Part shown: in pieces, positions 1 to 12,031 of the stretch
Layout: each line of letters opens with the position of its first letter
How positions within the stretch are numbered: position 1 is the first letter of the stretch
From: Breviolum minutum Mf 1.05b.01
Taxonomy: Eukaryota; Sar; Dinophyceae; Suessiales; Symbiodiniaceae
Assembly (NCBI GenBank): GCA_000507305.1
Contig: DF240856.1
Coordinates: 1 to 64,000 of the forward strand
Direction of reading: 5' to 3'
Length of the DNA stretch: 64,000 bases
The notes under the pieces: model-generated
The model's database searches: none
Told to the model about the DNA's origin: nothing
The model's input: only the letters and a program-made list of their open reading frames with translations
Position numbers and translations under genes: made by a program

Positions 1-980
1 CATATATATATATATAAATCTAATAATTTATCATTTTATTTTTAATATAAAAATATTATCTAATTATTTATCTATAATTGAAAAATAAGGTATTTTTTAT
101 TCACATATTATTTTTTTTTCCATGAATATTTCTGTTTATTTTTCAAAAATAATAAGGATTCCTATATGTATTTTCAAAATCAATGCTAGTCTATCTTTTT
201 TTGTCTGGTCTGATTTCAGATGCGAGATTGCTTCAATCTCAATGTTCCCCTGGCCTGTTGTGCTCTTTCCCCTCACACAAGTTCGACCTGGGACCGTTGA
301 GCCCAAACAATTTAAGGAAGGAAGACTCTCTTCCATCCCACCGCATGAAACTCTGCTAGGTTGATGGGCATTCCAACAAAAATCGATATTACATGGGGAG
401 AATGCCCGTTTTGGTTGTTGTTTTTTGAATCGGTTTTGTGGGGTCCCCCGGCCATCATGAAAGTTTGGTAATCCACTTCAAAGTTCCAGACCATTCCTTA
501 CTACTCTGATCATCCCACTAGTTTTTGTCGAGGCTCAAATAAGTAATCCCTGTCAAACATGGTCGCATACAATCCTAACAACTCAGGCATAATCCCAAGC
601 AACCCAGCAATTTTTCCCAACCAGCCTTTCTTGGGGGTTATCATGGAAATCTTGGCCAGCTATGTTGGAAGGAAGGTGTATGGAGGGATGTACCTAATTG
701 TAACTACCAGCACCTTCCACGACGTTCCAATTAAACCCTGGCGCTAAAAACTGACCTCCACGGAACCTGAAGCGAAAACCTAAGGTTTCACCCCCCCCCC
801 CCCCAAAAAAAAAACCATCAATTGAAACATGGGAGTTGAACAATCTAAGAAGAGGCGAAAACGAAGTGAACATGACCTTTAAAGAAACCGCACTTATGAT
901 GATCACAATTGAACCCGAAATGTCGGTATATATATATATATCTTTGTTTCTGTGGTATGGCATGAGGTATGATATGAAAT
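1..980. other. AT-rich leader and noncoding DNA
   Basis: The first 120 bases are almost pure A/T with a TA run. The rest is mixed sequence with a C10-plus run near 789 next to an A run. Open frames here are short and have no gene-like composition. No inverted-repeat element of the common families was recognised. Confidence 0.5.
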
Positions 981-984
981 CACC

Positions 985-1166
985 AAACGTCCAGTTTGAA
1001 AGTCTTCAAGGTTCCAGCCAAGTTCCAGCCATCCAGCCCCATTCCAGCCCAACAGTACCTTCCCATCGTGTTCCGGCTGCATCAGGAACTGCCGTACCAC
1101 GTTGTAGCGGAGCAAGTAGGTATCACCTGAGCTTTCAGGTGAAACAAACATTGAAAAGTCAGCCAT
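985..1166 (-). CDS. possible first exon of an unrecognised gene
   Basis: On the minus strand a pyrimidine-rich stretch ending CCAGCAG lies just upstream of an ATG at 1166, which opens a frame beginning MADFSMFVSPESSGD. The peptide has balanced composition and includes LLRYNVVRQFLMQPEHDGK, then a small internal repeat (GWNGAGW / LELGWNLE). The pyrimidine tract plus AG could be a trans-splice or cis-splice acceptor. After about 60 codons the frame runs into A+T-rich sequence, so a donor near 985 is assumed. It lies downstream of the cation channel gene on the same strand. No family was recognised. It could be a chance open frame. Confidence 0.28.
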
Positions 1167-1460
1167 TGGTGAATTGGTGGCTACTAATGCTGCTGGAAAA
1201 AAAGCCCGGCACCAGCAGGAAACCGAAAGAAACATGGTTCAAGTCACTCTATGTATGAACACTCTTTCAGCAGCCTCAAACAAGCCTTCATAAGGCTTAT
1301 ACACACACAGATTTTTTCATTTCAAGCTCTTTCCGGGCCCATGCATGTGCGCCCCTTGGAGGGCTTTCACAACGGTTTCGGAAAATGTGTAGCTCCATTT
1401 AGGGTGAGATCATTCAAGGCGTCTCAAGCAGAAACACAACTATAATCTGCATTGGTAAGA

Positions 1461-1583
1461 TCCTGGAACCCCAAACAACCATTAATAACTGGATGTTTGG
1501 TGAAACATCCATTTCCTATGTAAAGATTTGGAATCATCCAATTGAAACATCCATTTATAAATGGTTGTTTGGGGTTCCAGGTC
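1461..1583. mobile_element. MITE-like element, family I copy 1
   Basis: The left end TCCTGGAACCCCAAACAACC pairs with the right end, where GGTTGTTTGGGGTTCCAGG appears as its reverse complement. The inner arms also pair around AACATCCATT. About 123 bp with no coding capacity. A diverged second copy is at 24712-24845. Confidence 0.7.
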
Positions 1584-1914
1584 CATATCTGTCCCAAGTT
1601 TTTGTTGCAATGACTCTCCACTTCATGTGAGAACCTTTTCGGTCGCCTATGGCGATGACAAAAAAAAGGCCGCAGCAACCTGTGGTTGTCATTTTAATAC
1701 AGTAAAAACTCGAGGGCAACGAATTCAGTTATGAATGGTTGGAATATGTTGGAATGGGACCAAGCTGTGTCAACAATTATCCACACAACACACATGGTTT
1801 TAGGACAGCCGTGACAACCCTGGCAGCCAGCCCAACGGTGACACCAATGTGCACGCAAATTCGCAAAAAACATGGCTCATAATAGAGAAACCTCAATGCA
1901 CATCGCTGTGCTCA

Positions 1915-4019
1915 TCAAAAGCCGTTCATTTTGTTTCTCTTTTCCTCTGCGGCAATGCGCCGGATCTGGTCGATGCGACTCTTCTCCTTGTGTTTCCGTT
2001 GCTCTTCTTTGACTCGTTGCAAGTGCATCGGAAGCGGTGGTGGAGGCGGTTGGTTCTTCCTGGCTTCTCGCCGCCTTTGTCTTTCCTGTTTGGCTTCCTG
2101 GATTGCTGTCCATTCTTTCCTCTCAGCCTCTTTCTTTTTCTCTTCCTTGATTGTCTTCTCATCCTTGATACCCTGCCTCTCCAACTTTCTTTGTTGTATT
2201 TCCTTCTTTCTGATATCCTCCCATGGATTAAACGGCTTCTGTTGCACGAGACCTGATTTGAAGTTATTCCCTCGTAGTTGTTCTGATTTCACAAACTTCT
2301 CCCGACCACGTTTGGACATGAGCACAGGGTCCTTTTCATCCACATCACTCTGAACAACTGAGCCGTCCATATCATCAAGGGTATCGACCAACTCAGCTAG
2401 GTGATCATTCAAATCATTCACCTCCTGCTGGTGTTGATCACACCATGTTAACCGCCGACCCAAATCAATGGACATTTGATGAAGATGGCAGGCTGCAGCT
2501 TGACCACGGAGCCGTTGAACACCACGAAAGAACTTGTTGGTGTTCACCTGGCACCAACCGGGGTATGGTATGGTCATCCAACCCCGAAAAATAGGAATCC
2601 TAATATATATGGGTATATAAACCCAGGGCTTCCACCACCATTAAAATAATGGTTTTTCCCCAATTCCGATGATTAAAACCCTTAGGGTTCAGCAATGGTG
2701 GTTATATAAATCCACCCATTGTTTTAATGGTGGTTGGAATCCCAGGGTAAATCCTTATCAATTGACTCTCCCTTACCATAGGGGGAAACAGTGGAAGTTT
2801 AGACCCGATCGCACACCTGGCCCGCTGCTTCATCATCCAGGATACCGAAAAGCATTTCCAGATCCTTGAAGGGAAGCCGCAGCAAGCGTAGACGATCTCG
2901 GACCCGGCCGTTGGTAAAGGATTCACGAAGCTCGTCTTGATCCAACTTGCCTGACTTGTCAGTGTCGGCATCCTCAAAGATCTGCTTCATGGATTCTAAG
3001 ACCATTTGATCCACCCGTTCACGTTCTTTCTGCTCGCGGTCGGCATTGGCACGTGCAGATGCTAAAGTGCTTTCAACCACCACACCAACGATGGAATTCA
3101 TCAAGGACAAACTGGCGATGGTGAAGAAGGCCAAGAACACAGCCATCAGCTCAGGATTCGACTCCACCAAGGGCCATACCAGGGAATCTGACCATTTATC
3201 ACGTGTCACCACCTGGAAAAGGGAGTAGGAACTGCGCAGGACAGTGCCCCAATACTCGTTGAAATCCCATTCGGCACGATTCATATTGAAATCCTCCTGG
3301 TTCTTGTCAATCACTGCCATGGACACCAGGATTCCACAAATATAGATCACACCGATCAGCATTATGCCAACCCAAAATAAGGTCCACATGGTCTCTCCAA
3401 CCGCCGAGATCACAATCCAAAGTTCCCGAAAATTGGGATGAAGCTGAACTTGTTTCACTGCTCGGCCGAACTGGAAAACCCGAAAGGCGCTGGCAAACTT
3501 CAGATTGGAGATGATGCCAAAGGGAAAGAGAAACCATGAATCAACCACACGCAAAAAGACTAAGAAGAAATCAATGCAATTCAAATAGTCAAACTTGAAG
3601 ATATCCCGTGAACGATCGCCCTTGAAAAAACGCCGGGGGCTGGCTACAATGATGCGCAGAATCATCTCCATGACGAAAAGGGCCGTAAAGCCCTGGGAAA
3701 TGAAATCCCAATACTCGTTGGGATTCGTGCACACTGCAGTGGGACAGCGCAAATCCACTTCGAGGCCAAGACAAAGTAAATTCATGAAAGATACAAAGCT
3801 ACTGGCCACGTTGAACCAAAAACTGTCAGTAAAGAGCTCTTGGTCTGGACCTAAATTTCCAGCGGCTTCCTTTAAGGCTTCCCTCTCGGAATTTCGTGAA
3901 GTGGAAGAACTCTCAGAAGAGGTGTCTTCTGTCGAGTACTGGTCATCGTTGGCTACCACCACAGCGTGGCTTGGCTTGTTTGACCCTTCCAAGTCGTCTT
4001 GCGTAAAATGTTTTCGCAT
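1915..4019 (-). CDS. EF-hand voltage-gated-type cation channel, single six-helix repeat, two exons
   Basis: Likely a tetrameric plasma- or organelle-membrane cation channel gated by voltage and Ca2+. Exon 1 is 4019-2817 (401 codons) and exon 2 is 2547-1915; joined in phase 0 they give 611 residues. Helices by eye: S1 about 68-90, S2 103-126, S3 144-167, S4 170-192, S5 211-236, S6 290-316. S4 carries only R180, R186 and K189, so voltage sensing may be weak. The pore turn is TRDKWSDS (272-279), with acidic residues where this family sets Na+/Ca2+ selectivity. A canonical EF loop DTDKSGKLDQDE occupies 352-363 with all ligand positions filled; a second, degenerate loop near 395-406 is split by the intron. 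The tail holds a charged coiled coil (about 512-566), PPPPPLP (568-574) and a basic end. The start is the first in-frame ATG of a strongly coding frame; upstream is a 3-codon uORF. This architecture is typical of dinoflagellate channels. The exact ion is not deducible. Confidence 0.87.
2548..2816 (-). other. intron of the channel gene, bounded by an 8-bp direct repeat
   Basis: The donor reads GGGCCAG/GTGTGC and the acceptor GTGCCAG/GTGAAC, a phase-0 GT-AG intron of 269 bp. The octamer GCCAGGTG spans both the donor and the acceptor junction, like a target-site duplication. The intron joins FGILDDEAAGQ to VNTNKFFRGVQ and interrupts the second EF-hand. A MITE-like hairpin sits inside it. Confidence 0.8.
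2621..2748. mobile_element. MITE-like element inside the channel intron
   Basis: The left arm ACCCAGGGCTTCCACCACC, continuing into ATTAAAATAATGG, pairs with the right arm CCATTGTTTTAATGGTGG followed by TTGGAATCCCAGGGT. About 128 bp with near-perfect arms of about 33 nt. No other clear copy was seen in this window, so its family is unassigned. Confidence 0.65.
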
Positions 4020-4025
4020 CAGATC

Positions 4026-4037
4026 TCATGCATCCAT
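4026..4037 (-). promoter_or_regulatory. three-codon upstream ORF before the channel start
   Basis: On the minus strand the sequence ATGGATGCATGA lies six bases before the channel ATG at 4019. If the mRNA 5' end lies upstream of it, ribosomes would meet this tiny ORF (MDA-stop) first. Whether it is transcribed is unknown. Confidence 0.35.
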
Positions 4038-5038
4038 CGCGTCGTTGTTCTTGGTTCGTGTTTTTAGCTTTCGCCCCTATTTGACACAGGTTTGATTCAC
4101 TCACCTTTCACCCCAAGTGCTTAGTAAGGATTCTGTGGGGAAATTTGTCTCTCTCTTTTGGAGGGCCATTAGTCAGTAGGGAACAGCATGGAACAGCATT
4201 TTTGAAGTTTCAAAAGTCTGAGAAATTGCTGGTTTTCGCGACACTTCCCAGTCAAGACCTGAAAAAGCTTTGGTTGTTTACAGAGGTCCGAATTTTCGAA
4301 TGCATGATTGCAGCCAGGTCCCACAAAATTCAACTTAACCTCATTATAACCTAGAACCCAAATGACCCTTGCTTTGATTGAAAAAGGCCTTGTTTTCGGG
4401 GGTTGACCTGCAAAAGTAGAGGTCATTGGGGGTTCGAGGAAGTTATAAGCTGTATTTCATTGGGTGTTTGTGAAGACCAGTTTTCAGCGTTCCCCAACGT
4501 GGCAATTCTGCGATCGTTACCAGATCTTGGGATGGTGAGTTCACCCTTTCAAAGGTTATTCTTGACGTGGATGAAAAGGTCATGGCTTGAATCACTTGGA
4601 AATGTTGGTTTCATGGTGATTTACCATGGGATCAAATCCGTAAAACATCACCAACAAAAACAAACAACATATAGTCGTGGCCTCTTCACCGCATAACTTC
4701 AAGAACATGTTTGCTTCAAAATCAGATACAGAAAGTCACTTTCAAAAAAAAGTTTTGTATCTCAGTATCTCTCTTTTCTTGAACAAAAAAAATGATGGAA
4801 ATGCAGGTCTTCAGGGTTTTTCATGCTTGGTGCATGAAAAACCCTGGCATTTTTGTTGCTGCCCCTTGAGTTCATCCTGTTTCCATCCGGAGGCCTTCAT
4901 TCAGCTCCAGCCCGGCAGAGCTGCCTGCAGAATCTCCATCCACTCCCAGGGAGTTGTCGGCATCCAATGGTCGGACAGAATTCCACAAAACCTTCGTTGT
5001 TTTTGGGTTATTGAAGGGGTTATACTTGCTACAATGAT

Positions 5039-5124
5039 CTGGTTGGTGGTTTCAACCTATTAGTCAAATTGGATCATTTCCCCAAGTAGGGGTGAAAATA
5101 ACAATATTTGAAACAACCACCTAG
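5039..5124. mobile_element. MITE-like family A copy 1
   Basis: Starts CTGGTTGGTGGTTTCAACC and ends ATTTGAAACAACCACCTAG, with the family core GGATCATTTCCCCAAGTAGG. The core and imperfect terminal inverted repeats match the other family A copies. Confidence 0.75.
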
Positions 5125-5361
5125 ATGGTATTAATATACAGACCGTATGAGCCCCAATGGTCACCACTATTTCTGAAGGTCAACGTCAACCACCCCCCCC
5201 AAAAAAAAACCAAGGCCTTTTTCCTATCCAAAACAAGGGTCATTTGAGTTCTAGGTACTGATTCTAATTTCAAACACCAGCATCATGGAATGGTAACGGA
5301 GGGTTTTCTTGATTGAAAAAAAATGCCTTCACTATTCAAATCGGTATCATTATTATCATTA

Positions 5362-5459
5362 CTAGTTGGTTGTTTCAACCTATTTGAAACATATCAGTCA
5401 AATTGGATCATCTCCCCAAATAGGGGTGAAAATAAAAGATGTTTAAAACCACCACTTAG
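5362..5459. mobile_element. MITE-like family A copy 2
   Basis: CTAGTTGGTTGTTTCAACC at the left, the core GTCAAATTGGATCATCTCC, and AAAACCACCACTTAG at the right. Noncoding. Confidence 0.72.
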
Positions 5460-5699
5460 ATTATCATTATTACGTGCATTTGGTGGTAAATCTTGAATGA
5501 TGTTTCGTATCAGCCCCTTGGATGGTCTGGACTTTGAGAGGATTGTTAGGGATATTCTCTCAACAGGATGCCATGAAATGGAAGACCCCGTGCAAATCTT
5601 TTGGAGCATCCCAAGGGATAGATCCACATGATGCCCAAGAATACATTAAATATGGGTGCATATGGCGATTTTGGGTGTCTCAGTCTGTATTCAAATCTC

Positions 5700-5799
5700 C
5701 TGGGTGGTTTTAAACAGAACATTTGAAAACATAAATTGGAAACCCTCCCCTCAAATAGGTGTGAACATAAAATTTCACGGAATATTTGAAGCCACCTAG
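5700..5799. mobile_element. degenerate family A element
   Basis: Retains CTGGGTGGTTTTAAAC, then TAGGTGTGAACATAAAATTT and the end ATTTGAAGCCACCTAG. More diverged than neighbouring copies. Confidence 0.45.
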
Positions 5800-8017
5800 T
5801 ATGAGTCGACTTTGTTCGTCCACTCCTCGCAACATCATGTACTCAGTTAAAAACTGAGGTACCCCTAAGAGGAGGACGGTTTTTCCTTTACTAAGCTGCA
5901 GGTAAAAATTCCACTGTACGTATGATCGTGGCAGGACAAGACCTAGCTGGTGTAGATGCTTGTAAATATGTGTAATTATATACTGGCATTACAGTAATTA
6001 CACCTACACCCTTTCGGTTTATGACCTTCATTCTGGATTCTGAAGAGCTTTGTAAATTCTGATGTTAAATGGGATCACGGAAAATGTTGCACAGAAACGT
6101 CATGGTGATACTTTGCAGGGAACTAACATATCTCACCTTGGGAAAAGTGAAATCATCTTCAAAAGTGCCTTGGTAGGGGATACGTTAGTAAATTTTTAAT
6201 TGAGGTTGCTGACGGTTGAAATCCTGTCCCAGCTAATACTTTCAATACCTTGTACCCTGCCTCCAGTGAGAATCTTAAAAGGTCTAGTATAAAGCCCAAA
6301 TGGTGATTGCTTTCGGACTCTCACAGATTGGGGAGTGTACCCACACCTAGCCAATGTATACCATCAGTTTGATTTAGTAGACATTTTGTAGTGTGTGTAT
6401 AATATATGCTCTGGAAGTCAAAGACCGCGAAAAGAATAAGTCCCCGGAATTGTTGATTCTAAGCCCTACTAAAACAATAATCTTCACGGTGGTCTCACGC
6501 AAGTTTCCAATCACTGACTTCGTGTGTGGCAAGCATGTTCCTTTTGGAATTTCAGAATTTTGCATGCAATCGGTGGGAAGAAAAATGGATCATGAGTATG
6601 AGATGAGATGCACAAATCACATCAGGGAGTACTGTAATTGCAAGTGATAAAATATTGACAACAAAAATGATCACACCCCCAAAAACCTAACACGAAAATG
6701 AAACATACAAGCATTTGAAATATTTCTAGATGTATCTTATTAAACATGGTTCTTTTCCGGCTAGACCATATTAGTTTCCACATCATTCAAACCTCATCGG
6801 CAAATAATATGACCCCCACTGGAGGTGGATTCTGGAAGATCATGCTGGTTCAATTGATGTTCATTTTCCCTTAGGGCCTTAACAAAAACAACGGTTTAGG
6901 CACCCCTAAAAACCACAACGAACAGCTCCTTGTACCCCGAATGCCCTAATGCTTTTGGTAGAAATCTCAGGTGCTGAAATCTGAAAACTGTAAGGGATAG
7001 CGCCATGGATAGCGCCATGCATCTCATGAATCTGCACCACACAACACTTTGAAAATAATTTTCAACAAATTCAACCAAAACAGGCTCAAAGTGTCACATG
7101 TTTTTCTCGAAATTTCAGACATCCCTTTTTGAACAGTTTGGGGATTATCATTCTTTAAGCCCCTGAAAAAATCCTGAAAAGGTGTTTTTTTAACAACCCC
7201 CCCCCCCCCCCACGGGGGGAAACCTATTGAAACCAAACTCACAAAAATTCCACAGCTCAACGGCGAAAAACCGCGCCTTCGGTTCCCGTCTGGGTTGAAG
7301 GGCTCCGCTCCAGCTTCGCATGCATCCTGGTGGCGGAACCGTTTTGTTTTTTTCCGGCGTGGAAACCAAGACACGAATGGCTTTTTAAAAAACGGAGATG
7401 TGGATAATTTTGGAACAAACAACAAAAAAACATCCCAGGTTCTTCCAAGGAAAGTGACCTCGGAAATGGACCCAACAATTCATTGACCTTTTCAGGGGCT
7501 GAAAATGCTTAAGTGACCTCCATTTGGGGTATCAATCCGGGTCACCTTTGAAGAAGCTCGTATATGATTATATATGTACCAAGTTCATCCAAGTTCCTAG
7601 GCGCAAAATCCCCTGAACATTCATTTGGACCCAACGTCAGTCGTCCACATTGACCCATGGAACCCTTCACCTAAATACTCACATGGGTATGTCACATGTA
7701 TGGCCCACTCACCATGTCAAATCGCCGATCCTTTTTTGGACAACTTTGAACCCAAAACTCTGAACAAGTTGTTTTTGTTGGGGAAGTCTGAACATAGTGG
7801 ACCCTTGAACAAGATTTCGGCAAAGGGTTGATTTATACAAAGAAAACCATTAGAAAAAACCTATTTACAATTTACACACACCAAGATTTGGTTTGTTTTT
7901 TTGCTGGCCCTAATTGTGAGCCACACCACATTTCGGCCGTAAAAAATACATAACTGGTGCTCAAACCCCAACCAATTGCCCATTTGCTCATCAGTTCGTG
8001 GGGGAAAATGGCCATCC

Positions 8018-8124
8018 ATGCGGTGGTTGAACCGCCCAATTGAAAAATATGATCGTCAAAATGGATTCATCTTCTCTCCAAATAGGGGTAAATATAAAAA
8101 CATATTTGAGTTGCCACCACCCAG
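8018..8124. mobile_element. MITE-like family A copy
   Basis: TGCGGTGGTTGAACCGCCC at the left and TTTGAGTTGCCACCACCCAG at the right, around the core ATGGATTCATCTTCTCTCC. Belongs to a subfamily with GGTTGAACC rather than GGTTTCAACC. Confidence 0.65.
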
Positions 8125-8992
8125 TGTGACCGGGCCCGGATGACTGCAAAAACCCTTGGATACGACTTGGATGCTGAAGGAATTCTTAGAAATCCAAGCT
8201 TCGGATCCCAAGAACCCCATGGGAAAGCCTTGAAGGTTTTAAGTGTTAAGGCCTAAAACTATGGGATGAACTATAGGACCCATGGGACCGGTCCATTTAA
8301 AAACCTACACTTATATAGTGTTTTGCAGGTAAATTAGTAGGTTAGTAAATCACCCCAACAATTTATAAAGGAAACGTAGATTCCACGTTACAAGTCTGCT
8401 AGAAACAAAGGTCCTGACATAGACATGCGCATCCAGGCAAGGACTTCGAACCATGTCCTGTGTGCGCAGGAGATTTCAAATGTCCCCGCAATTGGGGTGA
8501 AATGGGACACCTATAAATGGCAGTAACTGGGTTAACAATGTTAAGGTCGAAACATATTACAATTAACGGCCGCAACTGATGGTTGTTAATGGGTTGTTAC
8601 AACCTTCTATGCTTAAAATAGTTGGATGATAAGTTGGCATATAACAACCATTGACAACCTAACTTATCGGGTTTATAACACCGTTTAAAGCTGGCAAGGG
8701 CCCATCATAGGAAAAAAAGCCCAAAAAGAGTGGAGGGTTTTACTGTAAAAAAAGAAACATCTTTTGTACAAAACATATTTGTGAATAATTATGTAAAGGA
8801 ATTAATTAGTCAAGTTAGTGTAAGGTAGTGACCTTTCAATGTCATTAGTTCTTTGATACTTTAACTTTGTTCATTCAGTTGTAAAGAAATACTTCGACCC
8901 GAGCTGATAGTGTGCTCCATAGTGCTGTCTACAGATTTTTCTCCGTCTTTGCGAACCAAAGGGGAACCACCTGCCAATTTTCATCAAATTCC

Positions 8993-9100
8993 CTGGTTGA
9001 TTAATAGGGATCCTCATACTGGCTTAATTATTTGTAATCCCTATATTCCACTGCGTAGGATTTCTCATCCCCCAACAAATCCCCTAAACAGCCGTTGTTT
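8993..9100. mobile_element. MITE-like family E copy 1
   Basis: Contains GGTTGATTAATAGGGATCC at the left, a middle TTTGTAATCCCTATATTCC, and AAACAGCCGTTG at the right. The layout matches the family E copies at 9883, 29238 and 46150. Confidence 0.55.
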
Positions 9101-9882
9101 TTTCATAAACATCATATCAACTAGTATATCAACATCAGGTCACTTCTCATGGTGATCATGGTCATCATCATCTTCCCCCTTGGTCAAAGTAATCTTCATC
9201 AAAAATTCTCCCCGGATTCCGAAAGGAACAACCACCCAGGAAAAAACAAGCTGAGTGGGTTGCCCTGCCACCTTCAGAAGAGATCAAATGTTATCCACCA
9301 GTTTTTTTTTAGTATTACTATGAAACCCTTATTTTTGCAATCCCAGGCTAAACTTTGATCGTTGCAACATCAAGATTCCAAGAAGCAACCATCAACGAAA
9401 AATTACACACAGATCCACGAAAAAACCACCTACACCAACCAACCGCGTCGACTTTCGGGTCCAGCTGTTCGTCGACTTTCTGGTCTAGTCGTTGCTTGGA
9501 TTCGGGTAAAGCTAAAAGGCAGCGATTCTCCAAATACCTCCCGCGAACTGAGGGTTGGAGGGGGAGGAAACCTACGAAACCTACAGAATGAGAGAAGTGA
9601 TGGTGTTTTTGGAAAAAGGTATCTTATCTTCAAATATCTGGAAACGCTATGTCATACTATCATTCTAGCAATTGTATGCAATTTTTGAGACATGTACAAT
9701 AAATCTCATGGTAGATATAAATTTTCAGGGCTCATGTTCAATCTGGGCACAAGCGCTTGTTGTCCCAGAAGTCTCGAAGCCACACACGCCTCGAAAAGCG
9801 GTGTATAGGTGTGGTATATTCCATATGATTTAGCGGATTTGCCGAGATCTCAACTAGTGAAGGCTTTTGGTCCAATAGTATG

Positions 9883-9990
9883 TGTGTAATAGGGATCCTT
9901 ATAATTGTTTACTATTATAATAATCTCCATATAACTGGGTAGGACTTCATCCCCTATATACCCTAAACCACCGTTGTTTTTTTTTCACTG
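9883..9990. mobile_element. MITE-like family E copy 2
   Basis: TGTAATAGGGATCCTTATAA at the left, the core CATATAACTGGGTAGGAC, and TATACCCTAAACCACCG at the right. Noncoding. Confidence 0.6.
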
Positions 9991-11561
9991 CTCATTTGAG
10001 CGCTCATTTGTTTCATACTCAAAGTCAGCTTCTCTTCAAAATCACACACAAAAAGCTATCGATATTGAGACCAACTTATACGCTTACATCACTTACTCTC
10101 TGGTAAACATGGCGATACAAAAACGTCTATTGTCTAAAAAGGACATGCATCTGCCCCAAAAAACAACACGCCAGACATGTTCCTTCTGTCATTGCCAGCT
10201 TTACCAAGGAGAGATGTAGCTTGATATAGCTGCTAATTCATCCCAGGTATCCATATGTTACAATCTCTAGGAATGTATAATGTAGGTACTAATAAGACGC
10301 AAAAAATACTCCACCTTGATTCACTAGGAGTGATTCTTCTTTTCAAAATTTCTAGATGGTTTTGACCCATTTATAGTTTAACGTGTATATAAATATACTA
10401 AAACATACTAAAACTACATATAGAAATTTGTTAACGTACTCGTCTCGCCGAAATGAACATAGCACCTTCGATTTTTTGCTTGGAAGACTTGTCTTTTGGG
10501 ATCTTTAAAAAGATTGCCCTCCCCATGTGTTACGGTTAGGAAGTGAAGTGTAGTCAACCATGGACTTGCAACCACCTTTCCAGTAGGAGGAAGAATTCTT
10601 AGGCCAACTGGCCTCCCACGTGAGATCCCGTTTGGCAACAAACACTGGCAGTGACCAAACACCCTGAGTTTTTGGATGATGTTTTCCTGGTGAAATGGAT
10701 GTGCACCTCCTAAATTTCCACATAGAATCCATCATTGGATCCTGAAGAAATTCAAACCTTCAAAACAACAAAAAGTTGAAGTGAAAATTTCCGAACTCAA
10801 ACAAAAAAATCCATCATCAGTTTCCAAGTCGTCCCACCTTTTTCGCCTTTTTTTTCGGAAATGGCGAAAAGTTTCCATGTTGGGAAACCCCCATTGGCAT
10901 CTCCCCACCCACCACATCCCAAGGCATCCCGAAGGCACTCGGAGGAGCTCAAGAGATGCTGTCGCTCCCTGAATCTGAAAGGTAGGTCAAATCCATGCGC
11001 ACCCGAGATTTCTCCCAAGGATAAAACAAAATGGTACATCAACAGGAAATGGATACATATCCCACCAAACGGGAAAAGGATTTTTTCATTTTCAAAATGC
11101 CATTTTTTGGGGGATATGTTAGTTTCCAGGAGGGTAATGGTAAAACACGAGATTCGGGACCTATCAATCTGTGGTTTAGGTGGTTTTTATCAAATACCAA
11201 TCTATGGGGGAGAACATCCAGAAGTCCTCAATGGGGTGATTTGATTTGGTTATACATCCATTGGGGTTGTGGTTTATTGTATTTGTTTATCAATCATTGG
11301 TATTTACACACACGCACACAATCAGCATTTTTTTGGGGGTTTTGGGGGGGAAGGTTGGGATGATTCCGTAATGATGGTTTTTTATCACTCGTATTTACCA
11401 CACATAATCATCAGTACTTCTGGAGGCACCAAGAAATAGAACATCATTCACCTGGTAGCTTGTGGGTTCATTGAGAGTTGCGTTGCCACCGTCTGTCGAA
11501 TTTGATTCCAAATTGATTTGTGGTAGCTACATTCCAAACTGAGGTCTAACAAACCAATACT

Positions 11562-11673
11562 GCTTGGTGGTTGAACCAACCCATCTGAAAAATATGCTCG
11601 TCAAAATGGGTTCATCTTCCCCAAGGATCGGGGTGAACATAAAAGAACAGTTGAATTTGAAACCAGCACCTAG
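11562..11673. mobile_element. MITE-like family A copy
   Basis: GCTTGGTGGTTGAACCAACC at the left, GGGGTGAACATAAAAG inside, and TTTGAAACCAGCACCTAG at the right. The terminal repeats are imperfect but clear. Confidence 0.72.
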
Positions 11674-11925
11674 AAAACAATATGCTGGTGACATGATGAT
11701 AACAATTGATGCATGGTGAAAGTTTGGGTTGCATGATGCAGTTTTTTTTCTTCCTGCTTGAACTTTTCGCTGATTGAACATGTGCTGTCTCTCAATGCTG
11801 GAGGACGATTTGCCAAGAGAATGTTCATATCTCTGATTGCTTTCATGTGAAAAAATGTGGATAATTGATGATACCTGTCGTTTTACAAAGCAAACGCCTT
11901 ATTGACGGTTATAGATCATTCATAT

Positions 11926-12031
11926 TACTGTTGATGGCTGAAATCCTGCACCACCTGGGATGTATGAAACCCTAAAAAATAATGGGATATTTACCATATC
12001 AACTGGTGCAGGATTTCTTCCATCAACAGTA
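11926..12031. mobile_element. MITE-like family D copy 1
   Basis: TACTGTTGATGGCTGAAATC at the left is matched by GATTTCTTCCATCAACAGTA at the right. The inner motif CTGCACCACCTGGGATGTA and the CAACTGGTGCAG arm are shared with all family D copies. Confidence 0.78.

Larger units (their letters stand above)
4040..8900. other. noncoding, MITE-bearing intergenic DNA
   Basis: No convincing gene. Besides the family A copies listed separately, the block holds pieces of an element with CCTAGAACCCAAATGACC ends (about 4350-4450 and 5200-5265; better copy at 19922-20013), segments with GTGACC/GGTCAC inverted ends (about 4527-4600 and 7443-7560), and a partial family B element near 6117-6200. A C13 run lies at 7198-7211. 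Open frames here are short. Confidence 0.55.

Noticed and set aside
2799..2816. Apparent stop-bounded C-terminus of the channel at 2799
   Set aside because: The frame past 2817 (VCDRV) is intron; the splice to 2547 continues the second EF-hand and the conserved FFRGVQRLRG segment.
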